The position numbers and the translations under genes are program-made. Below the pieces are notes generated by a model. That model was not told the DNA's origin. It did no database searches and saw only the letters and a program-made list of their open reading frames with translations. From CAZIWJ01 sp964542855 (lineage in GTDB: Bacteria; Bacteroidota; Bacteroidia; Cytophagales; Cyclobacteriaceae): a stretch of 23,323 nucleotides of DNA. This document shows, one piece after another, positions 1-7,773 of this stretch. The stretch spans positions 1-23,323 of the forward strand of contig CAZIWJ010000028.1 of the NCBI GenBank assembly GCA_964542855.1, read 5' to 3'. Numbering within the stretch: the first letter of the stretch is position 1; each line of letters starts with the position of its first letter.

Positions 1-312
1 CATGGGCTTATGTTCGGCTTCATCAACAGCAACGATACGGTCTGCCTGCTTTAAATCGGTTAGTTGTAATTGTAAAGATTCCCGCTCGAGCGGGGGTTTG
101 GGTAAATTCAGGGGTTCCAGGTAGTTAAGCGTATGAATGGAAAGGTTTCCGGGATTGCTGGAACGGAAAACACTCAGCCCGCGTGAATCGGCAACCCATT
201 TTGGTGAATCAGACAGGGATTTCTGCTGATTCAGGTGGTTAAAGTAAATTTCAGCAAACCGGCTACGATAGTAATTCCCGGTACAAATGAATAACACTTT
301 ACTGTAATACAT
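1..312 (-). CDS. Low-molecular-weight phosphatase family protein, 5' part (partial)
   Basis: The minus-strand frame begins with ATG at 312-310 and stays open for 104 codons to the window edge, so only the N-terminal part is present. Residues 6-17 read VLFICTGNYYRS. C10 to R16 forms the CX5R phosphate-binding loop of the low-molecular-weight protein tyrosine phosphatase / arsenate reductase fold, in which the Cys is the nucleophile. The variant P-loop CTGNYYRSR, followed by FAEIYFN, is typical of a bacterial subgroup usually annotated just as 'low molecular weight phosphatase family'; its physiological substrate is not known. The visible end (ADRIVAVDEAEHKPM) matches the region before the general-acid Asp, which lies outside the window. 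A small ORF ends 16 bases upstream in the same orientation and may be co-transcribed. The family call is confident; the substrate is not. Confidence 0.85.
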   Translation of the reverse strand, partial: MYYSKVLFICTGNYYRSRFAEIYFNHLNQQKSLSDSPKWVADSRGLSVFRSSNPGNLSIHTLNYLEPLNLPKPPLERESLQLQLTDLKQADRIVAVDEAEHKPM

Positions 313-328
313 TAGCAATCAGGTTAGG

Positions 329-472
329 TTAAAAAATGGTAAATGTTGTTTCCTTACCGGTAGTTGAATGAACGTCAATTTTGCTTTTTCCGTCTGGCCT
401 GTTTACCGTTTCTATTATAACACATAACCCCGGCCCGTAGTCTTCATTTTCTAAATGAACCTTGTAAAACAT
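329..472 (-). CDS. Possible small protein (47 aa) upstream of the phosphatase
   Basis: An ATG at 472-470 opens a 47-codon minus-strand frame that stops at 329, 16 bases before the phosphatase start. The peptide (starting MFYKVHLENEDYGPGLCVII) has alternating polar and hydrophobic residues that could form a small beta domain. The same frame is open upstream to 574, giving 82 sense codons in all, and the upstream part (PVTNRELTVCVESNGQKIK) also reads like protein, but it contains no ATG, GTG or TTG before 472. It may therefore be a short gene starting at 472, a gene whose start was lost or frameshifted, or chance. I do not recognise the family. Spacing and strand suggest an operon with the phosphatase. 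Confidence 0.35.
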   Translation of the reverse strand: MFYKVHLENEDYGPGLCVIIETVNRPDGKSKIDVHSTTGKETTFTIF

Positions 473-811
473 TACGTTAATAATATGTTTTGCTTTAATT
501 TTCTGCCCGTTACTCTCAACGCAAACCGTTAGTTCCCGGTTGGTAACCGGGCCTTGCTTGTTCTTTTTGCCCGATCACCCGGTTTACGAGCGGTTAAACA
601 AACAAAAAGGAAGAGGGTTTAGCAGATTTGTCAGGCCCCGGCATTCCGAACATTGTAGAAACCCATTACCTTTGCAGCTAACAACAAATGCCACTAGTGT
701 AAACAGTGTTTCGTAAACAATATGCATTTGGCTGATGCAGTGCAATCCCTGTACCAATTGTTTTAGCCTGGGTTGCTATTTTTTGATCACATTAATCTGA
801 AAAATTGAAAT
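473..811. other. Non-coding stretch upstream of ald
   Basis: No gene with a usable start is visible here, and no tRNA-like or rRNA-like structure was seen. It contains a 17-base hairpin-capable palindrome at 534-550 (CCCGGTT, loop GGT, AACCGGG), which falls inside the start-less open frame on the minus strand, and a TACCTTTG box at 667-674 that could drive ald. The rest is AT-rich leader sequence. Confidence 0.5.
667..674 (+). promoter_or_regulatory. Candidate Bacteroidota -7 box for ald
   Basis: TACCTTTG matches the TAnnTTTG -7 consensus of the Bacteroidota primary sigma factor. No TTG lies at the usual 19-21 base spacing upstream (the nearest is only 11 bases away), and the implied leader to ald would be about 130 bases. 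It is therefore only a candidate. Confidence 0.35.
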
Positions 812-1924
812 ATGATAATTGGGGTACCACAAGAAATTAAAAACAACGAGAACCGGGTAGCACTAACACCGGCAGGAACCCAGGAGTTGAGTAAGCACGG
901 CCACCAGGTTTACATCCAGAAAGGAGCTGGTGAAGGGAGCGGGTTCAGCGATAGAGATTATGAAAACGCCGGAGCCCGGATGCTGCCTACCATTGAAGAT
1001 GTTTACGACGCGGCAGAAATGATTATGAAAGTAAAGGAGCCCATTGCTTCCGAATACAGCCTGGTGAAGGCCGGCCAGCTGGTATTTACCTATTTTCATT
1101 TTGCGTCGAGCGAACCGCTAACCCGGGCCATGATTGAACAAAAGGGAATATGTCTGGCTTACGAAACGGTTGAATTATCCGACCGGAGCCTGCCCTTGCT
1201 GGTGCCCATGTCGGAGGTGGCCGGAAGAATGTCGATTCAGCAAGGGGCCAAATACCTGGAGAAGCCTTTAAAGGGTAATGGGATATTATTAGGCGGTGTG
1301 CCGGGTGTTCCTCCGGCTAAGGTCCTGATTATTGGCGGCGGTATTGTGGGTACGCAAGCGGCCAAGATGGCTGCCGGACTGGGAGCAGATGTTACCATAC
1401 TCGATACCAACCTGACCCGCTTACGCTACCTGGCCGATATTATGCCCGCTAACGTGCGCACCATGATGTCGAACGAATATACTATCCGGGAACTGGTACA
1501 AACGCACCACTTAATTGTGGGGGCGGTACTTATTCCGGGGGCAAGAGCTCCAAAACTGGTAACCCGCGATATGCTAAAAACCATGCAGCCTGGCACTGTG
1601 CTGGTGGATGTAGCCGTAGATCAGGGGGGGTGCATAGAAACCTGTAGCCCGACAACCCACCAGGACCCTACTTTTATTATCGAGGATGTGGTTCACTATT
1701 GCGTAGCCAACATGCCGGGGGCAGTGCCGTATACTTCTACGCTGGCCTTAACGAATGCTACCCTGCCTTATGCCATACAACTGGCTAATAATGGCTGGAA
1801 AAAAGCCTGTACTTTCAACGAATCGCTTCGCCTCGGGTTAAATATTGTTAATGGCGAAGTGGTATATAAAGGAGTAGCTGAAGCCTTTGATTTGCCGTAC
1901 CAGAAGGCTGAAGTGATGCTATAG
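812..1924 (+). CDS. ald: Alanine dehydrogenase
   Basis: A 370-residue cytosolic NAD-dependent alanine dehydrogenase, which interconverts L-alanine and pyruvate plus ammonia. Length is exactly that of the family (about 370). The N-terminus MIIGVPQEIKNNENRVALTP is the family signature. The catalytic residues fall at the canonical positions: K75 in MKVKEP, H96 in YFHFAS and D270 in VDVAVDQGG. The Rossmann segment GGGIVGTQAAKMAAGLGADV (about 175-194), followed by D198, binds NAD. The ATG at 812 is preceded by AT-rich sequence without a Shine-Dalgarno, as is common in this phylum. The next gene, glyA, starts 74 bases after the stop, so the two may be co-transcribed, although a possible promoter lies between them. 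The related AlaDH/PNT transhydrogenase alpha subunit is excluded by length and the conserved K/H/D set. Confidence 0.96.
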   Translation: MIIGVPQEIKNNENRVALTPAGTQELSKHGHQVYIQKGAGEGSGFSDRDYENAGARMLPTIEDVYDAAEMIMKVKEPIASEYSLVKAGQLVFTYFHFASSEPLTRAMIEQKGICLAYETVELSDRSLPLLVPMSEVAGRMSIQQGAKYLEKPLKGNGILLGGVPGVPPAKVLIIGGGIVGTQAAKMAAGLGADVTILDTNLTRLRYLADIMPANVRTMMSNEYTIRELVQTHHLIVGAVLIPGARAPKLVTRDMLKTMQPGTVLVDVAVDQGGCIETCSPTTHQDPTFIIEDVVHYCVANMPGAVPYTSTLALTNATLPYAIQLANNGWKKACTFNESLRLGLNIVNGEVVYKGVAEAFDLPYQKAEVML

Positions 1925-1970
1925 ACTAATATAGCTTTCAGGTGAATTTTTTAATCCTGAAATGCTGTTG

Positions 1971-1978
1971 TACTTTTA
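1971..1978 (+). promoter_or_regulatory. Weak -7-like box before glyA
   Basis: TACTTTTA differs from TAnnTTTG in the last base only and sits 21 bases before the chosen glyA ATG, inside the upstream GTG-extended frame. A T-rich stretch rather than a clear TTG precedes it. If it is used, the GTG start at 1942 cannot be the translation start. Confidence 0.25.
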
Positions 1979-1998
1979 AATGCATAAATCATTATATC

Positions 1999-3279
1999 AT
2001 GCAAAGAGATACAGAACTATTTAACCTGATTCAACAGGAAGAAGAACGTCAGGAAAGAGGTATTGAATTAATTGCCTCTGAAAACTTTACATCGCCGCAA
2101 GTCATGGAAGCAGTTGGCAGTGTACTAACCAACAAATACGCCGAAGGCCTGCCCGGTAAACGCTATTATGGCGGTTGTGAGGTAGTAGACAAAGTTGAAC
2201 AACTAGCTATTGATCGGGTAAAAGAACTGTTCGGAGCAGCATGGGCCAACGTGCAGCCTCATTCCGGTGCACAGGCAAATGCTGCCGTTATGCTGGCTAT
2301 TTTAAAGCCCGGCGATGCGATTCTGGGCTTCGACCTGGCCCATGGTGGTCACCTGACGCACGGTTCCCCGGTTAATTTTTCTGGAAAGTTGTACGACGCC
2401 CACTTCTACGGGGTAGAAAAAGATACCGAACTCATCGACTGGGACGGGGTAGCCGAAAAAGCCCGGGCCATTAAACCCAAACTGCTAATTTGCGGTGCTT
2501 CGGCCTACAGCCGCGACTGGGACTACAAGCGCCTGCGTGAAATTGCCGACGAAATAGGCGCTTTTCTGCTGGCCGATATTTCTCACCCTTCAGCCCTGAT
2601 TGCTAAAAAATTCCTGAACGATCCAATTCCTCACTGCCATTTTGTTACCACTACCACGCATAAAACCCTGCGCGGGCCCCGCGGCGGACTGATTATGATG
2701 GGAGAAGACTTTGAAAATCCTTTTGGTATTAAAACGCCGAAAGGTTCAGTAAAGAAAATGTCTTCTTTAATCGATATGGCCGTATTCCCCGGTACCCAGG
2801 GTGGTCCGTTGGAGCACGTAATCGCAGGAAAGGCAATAGCTTTTAAAGAAGCGCTGTCTGATGATTTCAGGGATTACGTTCAGCAGGTAATTGCCAACGC
2901 CAAAGTAATGGCCGATGCATTTATCGAGAAAGGATACCACGTTATTTCAGGTGGAACCGATAATCACGAAATGCTGATCGACCTGCGGGGCAAAGGTATC
3001 ACTGGTAAAGTAGCTGAAAAGGCTCTGGGTGCAGCCGATATCACTATCAACAAGAATATGGTGCCTTTCGATGAGAAATCTCCTTTTGTTACCTCCGGTT
3101 TCCGGGTGGGTACCGCAGCCGTAACAACGCGCGGGTTGAAAGGAGAAGAAATGAAGATGATCGTTGAACTGATCGATACTGTGCTTAAAGATCCGGAAGA
3201 TGAGCAGGTGCTGAATTCAGTAAAAATGCAGGTAAACGAGTTAATGGACAAGTTTGCCCTTTATGCCGTTAAAGCATAA
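1999..3279 (+). CDS. glyA: Serine hydroxymethyltransferase
   Basis: A 426-residue PLP enzyme that interconverts serine and glycine with tetrahydrofolate, the main source of one-carbon units; cytosolic. The frame extends to a GTG at 1942, but those 19 extra residues (Cys-rich MNFLILKCCC) are not family-like. The ATG at 1999 gives the typical start MQRDTELFNLIQQEEERQ. Visible hallmarks are IELIASENF (22-30), KYAEGLPGKRYYGG (46-59), the ADISH segment with D193 and H196 over the cofactor ring, and the Schiff-base lysine K222 in TTTTHKTLRGPRGG. The ADISHPS form is the Bacteroidota variant of the proteobacterial DMAH motif. A 28-base perfect palindrome lies 48 bases past the stop. The call is very secure. 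Confidence 0.97.
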   Translation: MQRDTELFNLIQQEEERQERGIELIASENFTSPQVMEAVGSVLTNKYAEGLPGKRYYGGCEVVDKVEQLAIDRVKELFGAAWANVQPHSGAQANAAVMLAILKPGDAILGFDLAHGGHLTHGSPVNFSGKLYDAHFYGVEKDTELIDWDGVAEKARAIKPKLLICGASAYSRDWDYKRLREIADEIGAFLLADISHPSALIAKKFLNDPIPHCHFVTTTTHKTLRGPRGGLIMMGEDFENPFGIKTPKGSVKKMSSLIDMAVFPGTQGGPLEHVIAGKAIAFKEALSDDFRDYVQQVIANAKVMADAFIEKGYHVISGGTDNHEMLIDLRGKGITGKVAEKALGAADITINKNMVPFDEKSPFVTSGFRVGTAAVTTRGLKGEEMKMIVELIDTVLKDPEDEQVLNSVKMQVNELMDKFALYAVKA

Positions 3280-3327
3280 CAGTTCGGTAAGCTTAGCTTA
3301 TTTAATTGTTTACAGGCGTTATTCAGG

Positions 3328-3355
3328 CTGCGCGGGTTACCGGTAACCCGCGCAG
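3328..3355. terminator. 28-base perfect palindrome after glyA, possible terminator
   Basis: CTGCGCGGGTTACC is followed at once by its exact reverse complement, giving 14+14 bases. RNA from either strand could fold into a very stable GC-rich hairpin. There is no U-tract directly after it on the plus strand, only AT-rich sequence, so it is not a textbook intrinsic terminator. Its position just after glyA makes transcription termination or 3'-end protection the simplest reading; a binding site for a dimeric protein is the alternative. Confidence 0.5.
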
Positions 3356-3451
3356 TCAATAATAAATTGTATATTGTAGTTCAGATTAGTACATTATTGC
3401 AGGTCAGCAAAACACCCGGGGTGTAAACTCGTAGCAACAGTATTTTTCTTC

Positions 3452-3468
3452 CGGCGGCCTGGCCGCCG
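3452..3468. promoter_or_regulatory. 17-base GC-rich palindrome in the tatC leader
   Basis: CGGCGGCC, a central T, then GGCCGCCG form a perfect inverted repeat 23 bases before the TTG start of tatC and directly after TATTTTTC, a -7-like box with one mismatch. It could be an operator or a leader hairpin. A second small palindrome, ACACCC-G-GGGTGT, lies at 3412-3424. The palindromes are exact; any function is inferred. Confidence 0.35.
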
Positions 3469-3491
3469 AAATACAACCAACCAATACAGAT

Positions 3492-4397
3492 TTGGCAAAG
3501 AGAAGCATTCAACGACCGGATAGCAATGGTCACTTTCCATCCCCTAATGGAGATGAAAGCCTTGCGCCATACTCTCCCGAGCTAGAGGACGAGTCTAACA
3601 TGTCGTTTCTCGATCACATGGAGGAGCTGCGCTGGCATATTATTCGGGCTGTAATCGGCATAGCTGTTTTCGCCCTGCTGGCAGCTTTGTTTAACCGGTT
3701 CATATTTAATAGCATTATTCTGGCTCCCGGCCGACCGGATTTCTGGACTTTCGAAATGTTCTGTTCGGTAGGCTCAAAAGTAGGTATCGATGCTTTCTGT
3801 ATCGACGAACTGCCTTTTATTATTCAAAGTCGCAAAATGACCGGCCAGTTTGCCATGTTTATTACTTCTTCGGCGGTAGTTGGCCTCATTGCTTCTTTTC
3901 CTTACGTGTTCTGGGAAATCTGGAGCTTCATTAAACCGGGCCTGTACCCACAGGAAAGAAAAGCAAGCCGCGGAGCGGTTTTCTACGTCAGCTTCCTGTT
4001 TGTATTAGGGGTGCTGTTCGGATACTTTATCGTTACGCCGGTTAGTGTGAACTTCCTGGCTAACTTTCAGGTTGATCCCAGCGTAAAAAACGAGTTCGAT
4101 ATTACTTCTTACGTAGGAACAGTAACCATGATCGTGCTTTCAAGCGGCGTACTGTTCCAGCTTCCAATCCTGGTTACTTTTCTCACTAAAGCAGGCATAG
4201 TTACCCCGCAAATTATGCGGCAGTACTTTAAACATGCTTTTGTTATTATTTTGGTGCTTGCAGCTCTCGTTACCCCACCCGACCCCATTTCGCAAGTCCT
4301 GATTACTGTCCCGCTGCTGTTGCTGTACCAGGTGAGTATCTGGATTTCCAAACGGATCCTCAAAAAAGAACAGCGTGCGGCTGCCGCTAACGATTAA
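3492..4397 (+). CDS. tatC: Sec-independent (Tat) protein translocase subunit TatC
   Basis: The multi-spanning TatC subunit of the twin-arginine translocase, which recognises RR signal peptides in the inner membrane. The core starts at MSFLDHMEELRWHIIRAVIG, the conserved cytosolic N-terminus and TM1, and includes FPYVFWEIWSFIKPGLYPQE, the conserved segment that contacts signal peptides, and a late LAALVTPPDPISQ helix; six TM segments can be traced. Between TM1 and TM2 is an enlarged periplasmic loop (about 78-118, with two Cys), as seen in Bacteroidota TatC. The start is uncertain. The TTG at 3492 gives 301 aa with a 36-residue hydrophilic, acidic N-terminal tail; the ATG at 3600 gives 265 aa and begins exactly at the conserved MSFLDH. 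N-terminal tails do occur in related TatC proteins, so the longer form is listed. The stop overlaps the convergent membrane-protein gene by 11 bases. tatA is not in the window. Confidence 0.93.
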   Translation: MAKRSIQRPDSNGHFPSPNGDESLAPYSPELEDESNMSFLDHMEELRWHIIRAVIGIAVFALLAALFNRFIFNSIILAPGRPDFWTFEMFCSVGSKVGIDAFCIDELPFIIQSRKMTGQFAMFITSSAVVGLIASFPYVFWEIWSFIKPGLYPQERKASRGAVFYVSFLFVLGVLFGYFIVTPVSVNFLANFQVDPSVKNEFDITSYVGTVTMIVLSSGVLFQLPILVTFLTKAGIVTPQIMRQYFKHAFVIILVLAALVTPPDPISQVLITVPLLLLYQVSIWISKRILKKEQRAAAAND

Positions 4398-5820
4398 CAG
4401 TAATAGAAGAGTCCTGCTCCTGCCTCCGGTAAACGTAACGCCCCTGTTGGCGGTACGACTCCCGTAGAAAGGGAATATAATCCATCAGCCCGGGCATAAT
4501 CTCCTGTTCGTCCACGATTATTTCAGGAGGGTCCTGTCGGAAATGGCGAAAGGTTTCCGCTACCCGGTTGTAAGCCGCTGGTTCTTTTAGCCGCCTGGAA
4601 GTAATGTCCCAGTTTAGGTATGGCGTTGCAATTTCCGCATGCCGGTAGGCACTGAATGATTCACCTAATATAGTAACCCGCTGGTTGGCAACCACCTGGT
4701 CGTAAGGGGTAGACCGGGTTAGCAGCCGCTCGTTCCGGTAAAGGTCATCAAATCGGAGCCATCCGTACGTACTGCCCAGTCCACTGAGCAGGGTAAACAC
4801 CAAAATAAAGCCAAACCATAACTCAGCAAATAAGGCCCGTTTAACCAGCAGTAAAAAATGACCGCCAAAAAAAGCAGCCCACGGAATGAATAACCAGGCA
4901 ACTGCCGGCATGTACTCGAAACTGATGGCCAGTGAACCGGCCGCAGCAATAAGGGTAAATAGCACAATTTGCTGGTACCGGGCCTGGAAGTTGGTATACC
5001 GGTGGTAGCGGCTCAACTTGAAAAAGGCCGCAATAAGCAGCAGGGCAGCCATACCCAGCACGGCCAGCAATCCTGTAAACCCTGCACTGAGCGCACCCAG
5101 GTTGAACAGCGATGCAACCACGTACTGGCTAAGCATTTCAGGAAGGGCGTCAATCCAGAAGAAGTACAGCATCACTAACAGGATGGGAATAGCAAAACCA
5201 TAAAGGAGCAACAGGTACCGCCGGGGCTTTAGCCCCACGAAGAACAGGTACACCAGCAAAGTGGAAATCAGGAAAATAATGGAAGGTAGGTAAAACAGGG
5301 CTGCAATACTCAAAAACAGCCCGGTGAATAAAATGCGTTCATCCTTCGGCTGGCTGTCTACCCGGTGAAAAATATTTCGGATCGCTAAAATAACAAAGGT
5401 AATGCTCATCAACTGGGGTGAAAGCGTTAGTAACTGGAAATGCACGCACGACAGCAAACCCAGCAGTACCGCCGGAATGTAGGTGTTTTCGTTATAGGCT
5501 TTCTTGGAAATAAGAAAATTATTGAAGATCAGGCACTGGTAGGTAACAATAAACAAAGCCACAAGGAGGTAAGCCGTTTGTGAGCGACCGAACAACAGGT
5601 GCAGCAGCGCGTAGGTCCAGGCCGAAAAAGGTGCGGTATTGTCCCACACTTCCAGGTACAGGTGTGCTCCCTGCGCAATCTTTTGCCCCAGCACCATCCA
5701 TTTTAATTCGGGGATAGACAGCACCTCGGGAGCAAACAGCACCGGCAAGCGCATTAACAGCAAGATGGAGAAAACAACGAGAACCCGGTAAGGGTCATTT
5801 ATTTTAAAAAAAGTTAACAC
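4387..5820 (-). CDS. Multipass membrane protein, possible GT-C-like glycosyltransferase
   Basis: A 477-residue integral membrane protein starting at GTG (5820) with MLTFFKINDPYRVLVV. Roughly 10-12 hydrophobic helices fill residues 10-370. An early extracytoplasmic loop contains KIAQGAHLYLEVWDNTAPFS. A Y/W-D-x-x-P-style loop after TM1 recalls GT-C fold polyprenyl-phosphate-dependent glycosyltransferases, whose first loop carries the catalytic Asp, but the similarity is only in layout and I cannot name a family. The C-terminal 100 residues are soluble and include VTILGESFSAYRHAEIATPY and PPEIIVDEQEIMPG, which resembles the C-terminal part of some GT-C-like or DUF-type Bacteroidota membrane proteins. 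It is convergent with tatC (11-base overlap) and divergent from rbfA. A real gene by length and composition; function unproven. Confidence 0.8.
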   Translation of the reverse strand: MLTFFKINDPYRVLVVFSILLLMRLPVLFAPEVLSIPELKWMVLGQKIAQGAHLYLEVWDNTAPFSAWTYALLHLLFGRSQTAYLLVALFIVTYQCLIFNNFLISKKAYNENTYIPAVLLGLLSCVHFQLLTLSPQLMSITFVILAIRNIFHRVDSQPKDERILFTGLFLSIAALFYLPSIIFLISTLLVYLFFVGLKPRRYLLLLYGFAIPILLVMLYFFWIDALPEMLSQYVVASLFNLGALSAGFTGLLAVLGMAALLLIAAFFKLSRYHRYTNFQARYQQIVLFTLIAAAGSLAISFEYMPAVAWLFIPWAAFFGGHFLLLVKRALFAELWFGFILVFTLLSGLGSTYGWLRFDDLYRNERLLTRSTPYDQVVANQRVTILGESFSAYRHAEIATPYLNWDITSRRLKEPAAYNRVAETFRHFRQDPPEIIVDEQEIMPGLMDYIPFLRESYRQQGRYVYRRQEQDSSITVNR

Positions 5821-5886
5821 AAGAACCTGTAATTACACCTGTTAAAAAGCAGCCCGCCATACTTACCAGTAATATGCTCGTGCGTA

Positions 5887-5923
5887 CTCAACTAATCGAT
5901 CGATCTTTCGCCACTAAGTTGAG
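5887..5923. promoter_or_regulatory. Inverted repeat between divergent genes
   Basis: CTCAACT (5887-5893) and AGTTGAG (5917-5923) form a perfect 7-base inverted repeat around a 23-base spacer that contains a CGATCGATC run. It lies between the divergent membrane-protein gene and rbfA, where an operator would be expected. Short enough to be chance. Confidence 0.2.
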
Positions 5924-6022
5924 AATTTATAGCAAATTAATGGGGGAACTGTAAGATTTTATGTCTATTTGTAACCAGATAAGTAAGATTAGGCGTTCTT
6001 ACAGATGTATAATAGTGTTATT

Positions 6023-6391
6023 ATGAAGGAAAGTAAGCGACAAAAACAATTTGCCCGCCAGTTACAACAGGACCTGGGTACAATTTTTCAACAAAACGCA
6101 CGGAAAATGTTTGAAGGGAACCCCTTCATTACCGTAACTTACGTAACGGTTAGCCCCGACCTGAGCGTAGCTAAAATTCACCTCAGTTTCCTGATGGTGA
6201 ACGATAAGCAGGAAATGATTGAGCTAATCAATATGCGTAAAAGTGAAATTAGGGGTATTCTCGGACGTAAAATCGGGAAGTTCGTTCGGGTAGTTCCCGA
6301 ACTGATTTTTTACCTCGATGAGAGCGCGGAACACGCCTCGCGCATCGACCAAATCTTGTCGGATCTGGATATTCCACCGGAAGAAGATTAG
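6023..6391 (+). CDS. rbfA: Ribosome-binding factor A
   Basis: A small cytosolic KH-fold protein that helps late 16S rRNA 5'-end maturation and 30S assembly. The ATG at 6023 gives 122 residues starting MKESKRQKQFARQLQQDLG, the typical RbfA N-terminus. The in-frame ATG at 6005 would add MYNSVI, which family members lack. Recognisable parts are the helix with QQDLGTIFQ, the ITVTYVTVSPDLSVAKIHLS strand segment and the C-terminal VPELIFYLDESAEHASRIDQ (RxxPxLxFxxD...RI signature). The permease gene starts 18 bases after the stop, so the two are probably one operon, an arrangement common in Bacteroidota. Confidence 0.94.
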   Translation: MKESKRQKQFARQLQQDLGTIFQQNARKMFEGNPFITVTYVTVSPDLSVAKIHLSFLMVNDKQEMIELINMRKSEIRGILGRKIGKFVRVVPELIFYLDESAEHASRIDQILSDLDIPPEED

Positions 6392-6409
6392 CCCTAATTA
6401 CAGCTCAAC

Positions 6410-7639
6410 GTGAAACTCCCGCTCTTTATCGCCCGGCGGTATTTTTTTACCCGTCGGAAAAAAAGCTTTATCCAGTTTCTTACCCTGATTTCGGTAGTCG
6501 GGGTGGCCGTGGGAACCGCAGCGCTGATTATTGTCCTTTCGGTGTTTAACGGGCTGGAAGATTTAATCCGCACCGCCTACAATACTTTCGACCCCGAACT
6601 GAAAATAACCCCGGCACAAGGAAAATCTTTTGAAATTACCGATTCACTCCGGCAGGTAGTAGAACAGGCTGAAGGGGTGGAAGTGGTTACCGAAGTAATT
6701 GAAGACAATGCCCTGGTAAAATTCCGGAACGCCCAAACGGTGGTGAAACTGAAAGGAGTAAGCGAAAGCTTTCTCCGGCAAAGTAAACTGAGCCGCGGAC
6801 TGGTAAACGGGGAGCTGAAATTAAAAGACGATAAAAGGCCGTATGCCATCATTGGCCGGGGTATACAGTACGTCCTGTCTATTCCTCCCGATAACGACTT
6901 TTATGCTATGCAGGTGTTCTACCCCAAACGGTTACAGCGTAGGGGCAGCCTAAATCCGGGTGGTAGCTTTGTGAACCGACGTAACATTATGCCCGCCGGA
7001 ATTTTTGCGGTTGAGCAGCAGTACGACGCCAGCTACGTCATCGTCCCGCTGTCTTTCGCTGAACAGCTTATGGATTACCAGGATCGGCGAACCAGCCTGG
7101 AGGTGAAGTCGGCCGGCAATTTTTCAACCGGGCAGGTGCAGGAAGCCCTGCAGCAGGTACTCGGTACGTCGTTCCAGGTGTTGAACAGTGACCAGCAGCA
7201 TGCCAGCCTGCTAAGAGCCATAAAGGTTGAGAAATTATTCGTTTATTTAACGTTTTCCTTTATTTTAGCCGTAGCGTCGTTTAATATTTTCTTCTGTTTA
7301 TCCATGCTTGCCATCGATAAACAGAAAGATATGTCGGTACTGTTTACCATGGGCGCAACACATCGGGCAATTAGGTCAATCTTCTTACAGGAAGGGGCCA
7401 TCATCGCGTTCAGCGGTGCTGCGCTCGGATTAATTGGGGGGTTCATTGTGTGCTTCCTGCAGCAGGAATATGGCCTTGTATCAATGGGAATGCAAACGGC
7501 AATCGTAGATGCCTATCCCGTTCAGATGCAATTTCCCGATTTTCTGTTTACTGCGTTAAGTATTATATTAATAACTGTTGTGGCCTCTTTCAGACCGGCA
7601 GTGTTGGCCGCCCGGGTAGATATAAAAGAGTATATCTAG
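6410..7639 (+). CDS. ABC transporter permease of the LolC/LolE-FtsX-MacB type
   Basis: A 409-residue inner-membrane permease starting at GTG with MKLPLFIARRYFFTRRKKSF, then TM1 (about 24-46, GVAVGTAALIIVLSVFNGLE). A periplasmic MacB/LolC-type domain follows (about 50-270) and three C-terminal TMs (about 277-302, 332-350, 378-396). The four-TM layout with a large periplasmic domain and the GxxVGxAALIxVLSVFNG motif are shared with LolC/LolE lipoprotein-release permeases. The cognate ATPase is not adjacent. Its job is probably lipoprotein release or another envelope mechanotransmission role, but single LolCE-like homologues in Bacteroidota are not all characterised. It follows rbfA by 18 bases. 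Confidence 0.9.
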   Translation: MKLPLFIARRYFFTRRKKSFIQFLTLISVVGVAVGTAALIIVLSVFNGLEDLIRTAYNTFDPELKITPAQGKSFEITDSLRQVVEQAEGVEVVTEVIEDNALVKFRNAQTVVKLKGVSESFLRQSKLSRGLVNGELKLKDDKRPYAIIGRGIQYVLSIPPDNDFYAMQVFYPKRLQRRGSLNPGGSFVNRRNIMPAGIFAVEQQYDASYVIVPLSFAEQLMDYQDRRTSLEVKSAGNFSTGQVQEALQQVLGTSFQVLNSDQQHASLLRAIKVEKLFVYLTFSFILAVASFNIFFCLSMLAIDKQKDMSVLFTMGATHRAIRSIFLQEGAIIAFSGAALGLIGGFIVCFLQQEYGLVSMGMQTAIVDAYPVQMQFPDFLFTALSIILITVVASFRPAVLAARVDIKEYI

Positions 7640-7680
7640 GCGGCAGGGCAGCTGAAGCCATGCTTTGGTGAAAAGGCAAA

Positions 7681-7704
7681 CTGGTTACAGTTTTGGGTAA
7701 CCAG
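7681..7704. promoter_or_regulatory. Perfect hairpin between the permease and SNF2 genes
   Basis: CTGGTTAC, an 8-base loop (AGTTTTGG) and GTAACCAG form a perfect 8-bp stem, 41 bases after the permease stop and about 70 before the chosen SNF2 start. There is no U-tract, so it is more likely an operator or leader structure than a strong terminator. It covers the upstream TTG (7693) that would otherwise extend the SNF2 frame, which supports the downstream ATG. Confidence 0.35.
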
Positions 7705-7773
7705 CTGATGCCAGCATGCAATGGAGAGAGGGGGTTCCATCAACCTTTTAACCTGGTATTTGCGCTTATAACT

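Noticed and set aside
1942..1998. GTG-extended start of glyA adding 19 residues
   Set aside because: The extension is Cys-rich, unlike SHMT N-termini, and overlaps a -7-like box; the ATG at 1999 matches the family.
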